A stretch of DNA of 24,978 bases from CAYXVF01 sp964468125 (lineage in GTDB: Bacteria > Myxococcota > XYA12-FULL-58-9 > CAYXVF01): contig CAYXVF010000092.1 of assembly GCA_964468125.1 (NCBI GenBank), forward strand, positions 1-24,978, read 5' to 3'. A program made the translations under genes and the position numbers. This document shows positions 16,444 through 23,795 of this stretch, one piece after another (position 1 is the first letter of the stretch; every line of letters begins with the position of its first letter). The notes beneath the pieces were generated by a model. The model was not told where the DNA came from. It was given only the letters and a program-made list of their open reading frames with translations, and did no database searches.

Positions 16444-16549
16444 CCTTGCCTCCCAACTCTTCAAACGCGCGAGATCGATCCGACTATGTCAACTGATTCA
16501 TCGACATTGCGAGCCAGAGGTCGCCCTTTGCTCACTCAACGCGAGCACC

Positions 16550-16569
16550 TGCATTGCGTGAGCAATGCA
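16550..16569. promoter_or_regulatory. Operator-like inverted repeat in the divergent sterol control region
   Basis: Perfect eight-base arms TGCATTGC (16550-16557) and GCAATGCA (16562-16569) around GTGA. The GTGAGCAA overlapping its right half (16558-16565) is also the reverse complement of TTGCTCAC at 16528-16535, and CATTGCG recurs at 16505-16511, giving a cluster of related half-sites. It sits 42 bases upstream of the rightward -35 box and 107 bases from the leftward start codon. It may bind a dimeric regulator controlling both operons. No regulator gene is beside it. Confidence 0.5.
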
Positions 16570-16611
16570 CCGGAACGAGGGCTTCTCTGCATGGCTGGCG
16601 TTTACTAGAAC

Positions 16612-16640
16612 TTGTCACTCATTCCAATCTCAAATATAGC
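16612..16640 (+). promoter_or_regulatory. Sigma-70-type promoter for the sterol fusion/OSC operon
   Basis: TTGTCA (16612-16617) and TATAGC (16635-16640) are separated by exactly 17 bases, five and four matches out of six to the consensus boxes. The stretch is clearly AT-richer than its surroundings. Transcription would begin near 16647, giving a leader of about 80 bases before the ATG at 16728. For the leftward operon only an isolated TTGACA (16492-16487, minus strand) was found, without a convincing -10. Confidence 0.5.
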
Positions 16641-16727
16641 CCAAGGACGGCGAACCAACGACTACGTCAACCATGAGACCCTGAGAGTCCGCAGACGTCT
16701 CCCCCACGCGTAGACGAGGAAAAGGCA

Positions 16728-19700
16728 ATGCCCACTGTCGAAGGCTCCGGGAACCTCATTGAGCAGCTCGAGAACACCTACGACGCGATTGTCATCGGTG
16801 CAGGCCCATCGGGAACAACGTGCGCACTCGCGCTCGCAAAGAAGAACAAGACCGTATTGCTCGTTGAGGCCGCACCGAAAGCGAATCAACGTCTCGCCGG
16901 TGAGTGGCTTCACCCTCCTGCGGTCCGGGCCCTGCAAAGCCTCGGCGTCCCTCCGATTGCGGCTGCCGCAGAGCACGCGCCGGGGCGCGGGTTTGTCGTT
17001 TACCCAGACGATGGGGGCGAGCCCATCCTGCTTCCCTATCCGAACGGCAGCGTAGCGCTGTCCTGCGATCACAGCGATTTCGTCGATGAGCTGCGCGCCT
17101 TCGCAGTGAAGCACCCTCTCATCACTTACGCGCCGGGCTTCAGAGCCACCCAGATCGAATCGGGCTCGGTGACGCTGGTGGGTCCGGATCGTTCGACACC
17201 TCGAACCATCGAGACGCCGCTCTGTGTCGGTGCCGACGGGCGTTCGTCGGTGACCCGTCGCGCTCTCGGGCTTCCGGGCGCGCACCCGCCCCTGTCCTAC
17301 ATGGCGGGACTCACCATTCGGGTCGAAGAGCTACCCTTTGAGGGATTCGGCCACGTCATCCTAGGCGGGCCTGGCCCGGTGACGATTTACCGCATCTCGA
17401 AGGAGCGCGTGCGGGTATGCCTCGATCTGCCTGCCGATCAGGCCGACCGGCGTGACCCGGAATTTCTGTGGCGCGCCTTCCATCCGGTCCTTCCCGTGGC
17501 CTTGCGTGAACCCTTCCGCGAGTCGCTGGCGCACACGAAGCTCAGCTGGGCGGCAACGCGTTTCTGTCCGCGAACGCACTACGGCCGGGACGGGATAGCC
17601 CTAGCGGGAGACGCGGTGGGCTATTTTCACCCGCTGACCGCGGTGGGGATGACCCTCGGCATCGGGGACGCAATCGACCTGGCAGAGAGCGATTCGGTTG
17701 AGAGCTATCAACGGCGTCGCGAAAAGAAGAGCTACGTCGCCGAGTTGCTCTCCTCAGCCCTTTATCATGTGTTTCAGCGCGATGACTCCGGCGCGGAATC
17801 GATCCGCCTCGCCGTCTACAAGATGTGGGGCGACAGCGTTCGAGACCGGGAGCGAACCATGCGCATCCTCACCGGAGACGATCATCGCTCGCTCAGCTTC
17901 GCGATGACGTTCCTGAAGGTCGCAGCCGGGGCGGTGAGCTACCTCGGGCAACGACGCGGCGGTTTGCTGACGACCCTCGCCCGCTGGGACGAGCTTCAGC
18001 GGATCTTCGCCAACTACGGTGGGTGGCTGCAGTGGCCCGCCGCGAGTCTCATGCCTCCGGTTTTTCGCGAACGTTTCCGCTCGCAGAGTCGATCGGATAG
18101 ACCGCTTCCCCAGTTCCCACTGCAACTTCCGGTGGCCTCATCTCCAGCCTCGGTGAGCACGAAAGGTCAGCCGACGCAGGTGTTCGAGGAGTCGCTCGCG
18201 ACGGCTCGCCGTACGGTTCTCCTGCACGCAGAAGCGTCGCTCCACAGCACGACCGTAGAGAGCTGGGATGAGGCACGACGCGTACTCGCTGCTGCCCTCG
18301 CACTCGATTCAGCGGGGCTTGGAAGCGACCGTGTTGCGCGCGCCCTCGACGAAGCGTCAGTTTGGATGAAGGAGCAACTCTCGGCCGACTCGACTCCGGA
18401 CGACCCGGGCCTCGCCACTCGGTGTCTGCTGCTGCGCTCGGCTCGTGACCTCGCCGTTGGAGCGGATTGGGAGCTTCGAGTCTGGTCGGACACGCTTCGC
18501 CGATTGTTGGACGCGCAGGACGAGAGCGGAGCCTTTGGCACCGGTGCCTCTCGCTTTGACGCGGAAAGCACCGCCCGGGCGGTGCGAGCGCTTCGGGCAG
18601 CGAGCGAGCGCTGGCCAGGCCTGCTGACCGACGAGATTTCCCAAAGCCTCGAGCGCGCGGCCCACTGGCTTCGGGCGCGCCAGCGCGACAGCGGCTGCTG
18701 GGCCATCGGTGACCTTCCGTCCACGATGGTCACGGGCGCAGCCGTGGAAGCGCTCATGGCTGCGCGGACCCAGCCGTCGGACTCGGCAATTCGGCGAGCC
18801 ATTCGTTGGTTGTGCGCGACACAGGCCGACGACGGAACCTGGTGCCTCGCAGGCGAGGAGCCGACGGGTACGACCGCGGCAGCCCTTCGCGCCTTGCGAC
18901 TGGGCAGCGCACCTCAATGGACCGCGATCTCGCGAGGGGCGACCGCCCTCGCGGCTCTCATCGCGAACGAGGGCGCGCTGGGGCTCGAGACGATCGAACG
19001 GGTCGCGGAAGCCGCCGACCGCGCCCTCGATCAGAAGACGCTCCGGACTACGAGAACGGCGGCGACCGACGCCGACTGGACACGCTGCCAAGAAGCCCTC
19101 GTCGCCGTCTCTCGCACCTTTTCTCGCCCCATTGAGATGCTCCCCGGCGATCTGCGGGTCTCGGTCACCTGCGGCTACCTGCTTTGCCGCATCGCGGACA
19201 CGGTGGAAGATCTCGCGACCCTCTCTCTGCCGGAGCGCGACGCACTCTTCGCCGCCTTGGACTCGGTCCTCGAGGACCGACAGCCGGCGACGCACTTCAG
19301 CGCGCTCTTTGCAACCGTCGACCACGATCCGGAGCATCCGGAGAGCCGACTCATCGCGGATTTCGACTCGGTGATGCGCGTGTTCGGCACCCTCGACCCA
19401 TCGAAGCAGAGCATCTGCCGACGATGGGTCCGTGAAATGCTCCGCGGCATGCAGATTTACAAGCACCGCGAGCCCCGCGAGGACGGTCTCCAGGGACCAC
19501 TCACGCAGCGCGATCTCGAGCGCTACTGCTACTTCGTCGCCGGCACGGTCGGACATCTGCTGACCGAGCTCTTCCTCGAACACATCGACGAGGCCCCGGT
19601 GACCCTGCGCGGCGCGCTCTGGAGAAACGCCGAGTCCTTTGGTGTGGCACTGCAGCTCGTCAACATCCTCAAGGACATCACCGATGACGATGGACGGGGC

Positions 19701-20129
19701 GTCGCCTACGTTCCCTGGCTCAATCGGCTCGAATCCGGTCTCAACGGCCATTCACTTTCCAACCCAGACTTTCGCCCGAACGCACATGCGGCCGTTGCTC
19801 CGCTCTTCGCTCGTGCCCAGTCCCTGATCGAGGACGCGTTCGAGTACGTCATGGCGATCCCGTCGCAGCAGCGAGAAATTCGCCTCTTCTGCCTGCTCCC
19901 GCTGTGGATGGCGGCGCGGACTCTGATCGTCGCGCGTGGCAATGACGCTCAGTTTATCCCCGGAGCCCCGGTCAAGATCAGCCGAGGTGAAGTCGAAAAA
20001 ATCATCGCGAGCAGCGTCGTGCTCTGCGAAGACGACGACGGTTTGCGCGAGGCTTTCGCGCATCTTCGAGCAGAAATGCGGGCGCGGAAGATGTCTGAGC
20101 AACGCCCCGAGCAGCGAGCCGAGGCATGA
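16728..20129 (+). CDS. Fusion: squalene monooxygenase (epoxidase) - cyclase-like alpha/alpha toroid - squalene synthase
   Basis: One unbroken 1133-residue frame; GAGGAAA at 16716-16722 supports the ATG at 16728. Residues 18-450 are an FAD monooxygenase: GAGPSG (24-29), RLAGEWL, GADGR (168-172), and GD (294-295) followed by HPLTAVGMT (301-309), the squalene-epoxidase signature; hydrophobic C-terminal helices may sit on the membrane. Residues 480-770 carry three QW-type repeats (LLDAQDESGAFG, WLRARQRDSGCW, WLCATQADDGTW) of a terpene-cyclase/prenyltransferase toroid, with DAES-TA (611-616) where a hopene cyclase has DxDDTA. Residues 780-1115 are squalene synthase: D824-TVE-D828, YCYFVAGTVG (933-942) and NILKDITDDD (979-988) are the two Asp-rich sites and the substrate-binding helix. 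The expected path is 2 FPP to squalene to 2,3-oxidosqualene in one polypeptide. It overlaps the cyclase gene by ATGA. Domain calls are firm; the catalytic status of the toroid is doubtful. Confidence 0.9.
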   Translation: MPTVEGSGNLIEQLENTYDAIVIGAGPSGTTCALALAKKNKTVLLVEAAPKANQRLAGEWLHPPAVRALQSLGVPPIAAAAEHAPGRGFVVYPDDGGEPILLPYPNGSVALSCDHSDFVDELRAFAVKHPLITYAPGFRATQIESGSVTLVGPDRSTPRTIETPLCVGADGRSSVTRRALGLPGAHPPLSYMAGLTIRVEELPFEGFGHVILGGPGPVTIYRISKERVRVCLDLPADQADRRDPEFLWRAFHPVLPVALREPFRESLAHTKLSWAATRFCPRTHYGRDGIALAGDAVGYFHPLTAVGMTLGIGDAIDLAESDSVESYQRRREKKSYVAELLSSALYHVFQRDDSGAESIRLAVYKMWGDSVRDRERTMRILTGDDHRSLSFAMTFLKVAAGAVSYLGQRRGGLLTTLARWDELQRIFANYGGWLQWPAASLMPPVFRERFRSQSRSDRPLPQFPLQLPVASSPASVSTKGQPTQVFEESLATARRTVLLHAEASLHSTTVESWDEARRVLAAALALDSAGLGSDRVARALDEASVWMKEQLSADSTPDDPGLATRCLLLRSARDLAVGADWELRVWSDTLRRLLDAQDESGAFGTGASRFDAESTARAVRALRAASERWPGLLTDEISQSLERAAHWLRARQRDSGCWAIGDLPSTMVTGAAVEALMAARTQPSDSAIRRAIRWLCATQADDGTWCLAGEEPTGTTAAALRALRLGSAPQWTAISRGATALAALIANEGALGLETIERVAEAADRALDQKTLRTTRTAATDADWTRCQEALVAVSRTFSRPIEMLPGDLRVSVTCGYLLCRIADTVEDLATLSLPERDALFAALDSVLEDRQPATHFSALFATVDHDPEHPESRLIADFDSVMRVFGTLDPSKQSICRRWVREMLRGMQIYKHREPREDGLQGPLTQRDLERYCYFVAGTVGHLLTELFLEHIDEAPVTLRGALWRNAESFGVALQLVNILKDITDDDGRGVAYVPWLNRLESGLNGHSLSNPDFRPNAHAAVAPLFARAQSLIEDAFEYVMAIPSQQREIRLFCLLPLWMAARTLIVARGNDAQFIPGAPVKISRGEVEKIIASSVVLCEDDDGLREAFAHLRAEMRARKMSEQRPEQRAEA

Positions 20130-22162
20130 GCTCGCTCGCGGATTCGAGGAATACAGCTGAGGTCAGGCGACCGGCAGCTCCGGAGCTTCGCGCCTCGATC
20201 GAGGCGACGTTGCGGCATCTCATGCACACGCAGCGACCCGACGGCAGCTGGAGTGGCGAGTACGGCGGCCCGCTCTTCTTGCTGCCCATGTTCGTCGGCG
20301 TCGCACGACTGTCGAATGTTGAACTCAGCGACGATGAACGAGACGGGATTCTCTCCTACCTCCGTCGCCACCAGCGTGCTGATGGCTCCTACGGACTCCA
20401 CATCGAGGGTAGCGGTCACGTATTCACCACTTCGCTGTGCTACGTGGCCCTGCGTCTCCTCGGTGTTCCCCCGGGAGATCGCGATGCGGCCCGGGCGCTC
20501 GCGTGGATCCACGCCCATGATGGACCGACCGCCCAGGCGTCCTGGGGCAAGTTCTTTTTGTGCCTGATGAATCTCTACGATTACCGTGGAATTCATCCCC
20601 TGCCGCCCGAGCTCTGGTTGCTCCCGGCGTCGCTGCCGATACACCCGTCGAAACTCTGGTGTCACTGCCGGGCGGTCTATCTGCCCATGTCCTATCTCTA
20701 CGGCGTTCGGTTCCAGGGTCCCCTCGACGAAACGATACGCGATCTTCGGGCCGAGCTCTTCGCTGGCAGGTTCGACGAGATCGACTGGGAAGAAACCCGT
20801 GACGACGTCTCCGAAACGGACGCCTACGTCCCCCATAGCCTGTCGTTGAAGGCGGCGAATCGCGTACTCAATGCGCTGGAGAAGCCCTTCGCACGAACGA
20901 TGCGACGCCGCGCGCTGCGCTACGTGCTCGATCAGATTCGGCAAGAAGACGAGAACACGGACTTCATTTGCATCGGTCCGATCAACAAGCTCTTTCACCA
21001 TCTCGTCTGGGCGATCGAGCGCCCCGGAGGAGTCGAGTCGCAGGCCCATCTCGAGCGGCTTCGCGACTATCTCTACGCGGATGAAGAAGGGGTCCGGATG
21101 CAGGGCTACAACTCCTCGGAGTTGTGGGACCTGACGTTCACCGTGCAAGCCGTCGACGCCGCGCTCGGTGAGATCCCGGTGAGCTCGGAAGTGCTCCGAA
21201 TGCTGACCGCGGCCCACGGCTTTCTCGACCGGACTCAGGTGCGAGACGACGTGCCAGATCGGAAGAAGTACTTTCGCGATCCCTCTCGCGGAGGCTGGCC
21301 CTTTTCGACCCGCGCCCACGGCTGGCCCATCACCGATTGCACCGCCGAAGGCATCAAGTCAGCGCTCGCTCTCGAGGATTTCGTCGAACAACCGGTCGCG
21401 GCGGAGCGCCTGATCGATGCGGTCGACCTCCTGTTGCACTGGCAGAACGACGTCGGGGGCTGGTCCACCTACGAGCGGCAACGGGGCCCAGGCTGGCTCG
21501 AGTGGCTCAACCCATCCGACTGTTTCGGCGACATCATGGTCGACTATCCCTACGTCGAGTGCACATCGGCGGCCATTCAAGCCCTCGCCGCGATGCGTGA
21601 CCGCCACCGCGTGGCGCTTGGCCCGCGGCGACTCCTGCGCATCCGACGGGCGATCCGGCGCGGACGTCGCTTCATCACGTCCCAACAACGTTCCGACGGC
21701 TCTTGGGAGGGCTCCTGGGGTGTCTGCTTTACCTACGGCACCTGGTTCGGCGTAAAGGGCCTGCTCGCCGCCGGAATGCGATCGGACCACCCCACCCTCG
21801 CACGCGCGGCGGACTTTCTCCTTTCCGCCCAGGCGAGCGATGGCGGCTGGGGCGAGAGCGTCGAGAGTTGCCGAGAACGCGCCTATGTCGCGACGGAGCA
21901 AAGTCACCCGGTGATGACCGCATGGGCCTTGTTGACGCTCTTCGCCATCGATGACGTTCCCAGGGACGCGATGGAGCGGGGCGTGCGCTTCCTCTTGCGG
22001 CGCCAGGAGCGCGACGGAAATTGGCGCAGCGACTCGATTCCAGGGGTCTTCAACCGGACCTGCGCCATCAACTACGAGAACTACGCCACGATTTTCCCAC
22101 TCTGGGCGTTGGCCGCGGCGGGTGAACGGCGCCTGCTCGAAGGGACCACGGCGGCGACCTAG
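20126..22162 (+). CDS. osc: Oxidosqualene cyclase, probably cycloartenol-synthase type
   Basis: A 678-residue monotopic triterpene cyclase that folds 2,3-oxidosqualene into a protosterol. The catalytic acid motif is D404-CTAE, as in oxidosqualene cyclases, not the DxDD of squalene-hopene cyclases. QW repeats are seen near residues 33-43, 80-90, 436-446, 518-528, 564-575 and 623-633. SWGVCFTYGTWFG (530-542) and GVFNRTCAINYENY (640-653) are hallmark OSC segments. The product-deciding positions known from Arabidopsis cycloartenol synthase (Tyr410, His477, Ile481; Thr, Cys/Gln and Val in lanosterol synthases) align with Y328, H398 and I402 here, so all three are the cycloartenol type. This agrees with cycloartenol reported from the myxobacterium Stigmatella. 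It starts within the stop of the fusion gene (ATGA), which implies coupled translation. Product prediction is inference. Confidence 0.93.
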   Translation: MSSLADSRNTAEVRRPAAPELRASIEATLRHLMHTQRPDGSWSGEYGGPLFLLPMFVGVARLSNVELSDDERDGILSYLRRHQRADGSYGLHIEGSGHVFTTSLCYVALRLLGVPPGDRDAARALAWIHAHDGPTAQASWGKFFLCLMNLYDYRGIHPLPPELWLLPASLPIHPSKLWCHCRAVYLPMSYLYGVRFQGPLDETIRDLRAELFAGRFDEIDWEETRDDVSETDAYVPHSLSLKAANRVLNALEKPFARTMRRRALRYVLDQIRQEDENTDFICIGPINKLFHHLVWAIERPGGVESQAHLERLRDYLYADEEGVRMQGYNSSELWDLTFTVQAVDAALGEIPVSSEVLRMLTAAHGFLDRTQVRDDVPDRKKYFRDPSRGGWPFSTRAHGWPITDCTAEGIKSALALEDFVEQPVAAERLIDAVDLLLHWQNDVGGWSTYERQRGPGWLEWLNPSDCFGDIMVDYPYVECTSAAIQALAAMRDRHRVALGPRRLLRIRRAIRRGRRFITSQQRSDGSWEGSWGVCFTYGTWFGVKGLLAAGMRSDHPTLARAADFLLSAQASDGGWGESVESCRERAYVATEQSHPVMTAWALLTLFAIDDVPRDAMERGVRFLLRRQERDGNWRSDSIPGVFNRTCAINYENYATIFPLWALAAAGERRLLEGTTAAT

Positions 22163-22197
22163 CGGCGCTGAAGCTCAGGAGCTCTCGCTCCGGATCG

Positions 22198-22215
22198 GCT
22201 GAGAACCGCCTCAGC
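22198..22215. terminator. Hairpin between convergent OSC and prenyl-alcohol kinase genes
   Basis: GCTGAG (22198-22203) and CTCAGC (22210-22215) with a six-base loop, 35 bases after the OSC stop and overlapping the stop of the opposing gene (22213-22211). There is no T-tract. A weak bidirectional terminator candidate. Confidence 0.3.
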
Positions 22216-23692
22216 TGCTGCCGAGCAGGAAAGCACCGAGGGCCGCGAGCGCCGCGCCGGAAGCGGTGCACGCGAGATTGACACGATCGTTGTCCACCCA
22301 GCGCAAGCCGCGGACGAGTCGGTTCCGTTGACGTCCGTTCGAGGCACACTCCGTGAGCCGCGCATCTCCGGTCTCGTAGAGCGCCTGCGCCGTGTCGCCC
22401 AGGAGGCTGTCTACGAGCGACGCGACGACGCCCCCGACCACCACGAGCAGTGCGGTTTCGACTCCGAAGGCGCTCAGACGTTCGGCGCCCACGAAGGGGA
22501 TCGGCGCGAACACCGTTGCCGCACCCGCGAGTGCCCCCAGAGTTCCGGGAAGGGAGACGCCCCCACTCACTCCCGGCGGCACCCGTCGCCAGGTGCTGAG
22601 CGACCGCGTCGGCGCGCGAACCCAGGTTCCGATTTCGCTCGCCCAGGTGTCCGCCGCCGCCGCTGCAAAGGCGCCGATGAATCCCCAATACAGCCACTCA
22701 GTAGGTGAGGCGACGTAGATCAGGAGCAGCCCCCAGGCGACACCACCGTTGGCGTACACCTGTCCAGCGTCGCGCCGCGAGCCCTTCTCGGCCTGTACCA
22801 CCTGAGCCTTGCTCTTGCGCCCGAGCTTGGACAGTGCGCTGCTCAGGACGAAAAAAGCAAAACCAGGAAGCGCCCAATCCCATCCCCCAAGCCCGACGAC
22901 GGAAAAGGCGAGCAGCCCTGCGGCGAGGGCGCCGGAGAGCTCGAGCGTACGAAGTGCAAACGCCAATAGCGAAAAGGCGAGCGCCCAGACCAATGCCCCG
23001 GCGAGCACCGGGAGGAGTGCGGGGTCTTGCTGCAACGCGATCAGAGGCGCGAGCACTGCGACCACAATGTTGAGATTGTCCCAGCCCGCAGCACCGAGGA
23101 GCTCAGCGGCGGTCGCAAGGCACGCGACGATCACCGCCACCGCGCCATACTGCACCGGGGAGTAGGCGAGAGGATCGAGAAAAAGAAGGCCAGAAAAGGT
23201 GAGCACGAAGCAGCTGAGAGCAAACGCCACCGAGCCAGCCACTGATTTTGCGGCGGCCCCCACTGTAAATCGATGGGACTCGAGTCGAGAGCCGACCGAG
23301 GACGCGATCGGATCGGCAAGGGCGAGAACAACAAAGGCGATCTGAAGCGCAAAGACCCGGTCCCGGTCGATGGACCAGGCGGCGGCGAGCGCGACGATGA
23401 GAGCCAAGGGAAATACCGCGGTCCCGTAGGAACGTCGCTCGATCCCGTGCATGCCACGGAAGACCCGTTTGCGAATCGCCCAGAGGTTGACGACGATGAA
23501 TGCGCCCGCAAGCAGGTAGAGGGTGGTCGGCTGCTCAAAGAACCACGGGGTCGTCGCCACCGCCAAACCGGTATAGGCGTGAACGAACCGGCGGGAGCTC
23601 TCCGGCGCGATCCAACGTGCCAGAAGCTCACCCGTGCCCACCCCGAGGGCGAGCACCCCACTGAAAATCACAAACCACGAGAGGTCGCTCAT
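22211..23692 (-). CDS. Fusion of phytol/dolichol kinase-like domain (VTE5/SEC59) and DUF92 domain (VTE6, phytyl-phosphate kinase)
   Basis: A 493-residue polytopic membrane protein. The ATG at 23692 is chosen because of the purine-rich GGAAAGGGGG just upstream (23706-23697) and the membrane segment that follows; a TTG at 23752 would add 20 polar residues. Domain 1 (about 1-235) has the CTP-dependent polyprenol kinase motifs: RRFVHAYTG (34-42), ERRSYGTAVFPLAL (85-98), ADPIASSVGSRLESHRF then KSVAGSVAF (126-157), and AELLGAAGWDNLNI (196-209). Domain 2 (about 245-493) is DUF92: ELSGALAAG, EKGSRRDAGQVYANGG (302-317), AADTWASEIGT (346-356), GGVSLPGTLGALAG and SLLGDTAQ. In plants and cyanobacteria separate VTE5 and VTE6 proteins phosphorylate phytol twice to phytyl diphosphate. 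One chain could do both steps on a prenyl alcohol here, perhaps farnesol or geranylgeraniol (inference). Confidence 0.88.
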   Translation of the reverse strand: MSDLSWFVIFSGVLALGVGTGELLARWIAPESSRRFVHAYTGLAVATTPWFFEQPTTLYLLAGAFIVVNLWAIRKRVFRGMHGIERRSYGTAVFPLALIVALAAAWSIDRDRVFALQIAFVVLALADPIASSVGSRLESHRFTVGAAAKSVAGSVAFALSCFVLTFSGLLFLDPLAYSPVQYGAVAVIVACLATAAELLGAAGWDNLNIVVAVLAPLIALQQDPALLPVLAGALVWALAFSLLAFALRTLELSGALAAGLLAFSVVGLGGWDWALPGFAFFVLSSALSKLGRKSKAQVVQAEKGSRRDAGQVYANGGVAWGLLLIYVASPTEWLYWGFIGAFAAAAADTWASEIGTWVRAPTRSLSTWRRVPPGVSGGVSLPGTLGALAGAATVFAPIPFVGAERLSAFGVETALLVVVGGVVASLVDSLLGDTAQALYETGDARLTECASNGRQRNRLVRGLRWVDNDRVNLACTASGAALAALGAFLLGSS

Positions 23693-23723
23693 TCGGCCCC
23701 CTTTCCTACCGTCTCGCCAGATC

Positions 23724-23771
23724 GACACCCGAGTGTCAATCATTCTAGACAAAGGGGCCTTGACCTAGGTC
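23724..23771 (-). promoter_or_regulatory. Candidate promoter and operators of the prenyl-alcohol kinase fusion
   Basis: On the minus strand TAGAAT (23747-23742) matches the -10 consensus in five of six positions. No good -35 is present; instead the perfect palindrome GACCTAGGTC (23762-23771) occupies that place. An inverted repeat, GACAC-CCGA-GTGTC (23724-23737), lies at the expected transcription start. A weak -35 with flanking palindromes suggests a regulated promoter separate from the phosphoketolase gene, but this is pattern reading only. Confidence 0.35.
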
Positions 23772-23795
23772 GTGTTCAGGCCTGGTGACGCCAAG

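Noticed and set aside
16487..16492. Promoter for the leftward Rieske operon from the TTGACA on the minus strand
   Set aside because: No acceptable -10 hexamer occurs 16-18 bases downstream, so the box alone is not enough.
18357..19751. Minus-strand open frame of 464 codons
   Set aside because: It is the antisense shadow of the toroid and squalene synthase domains, with no family signature.
16728..20129. Two or three separate genes misread as one
   Set aside because: The frame is open without a stop from 16728 to 20129, and the inter-domain regions (about residues 450-480 and 770-785) show no ribosome-binding site plus start that I would prefer. Error in the raw sequence cannot be excluded from the text alone.
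19949..21319. Minus-strand open frame of 456 codons
   Set aside because: It lies antisense to the end of the fusion and the first half of the OSC gene, with no motifs and a shadow-like composition.
20126..22162. Squalene-hopene cyclase (hopanoid cluster) reading of the cyclase and HpnA-like genes
   Set aside because: The catalytic motif is DCTAE, not DxDD, the C-terminal segments are of OSC type, and a squalene epoxidase domain is encoded upstream, so the substrate should be oxidosqualene.
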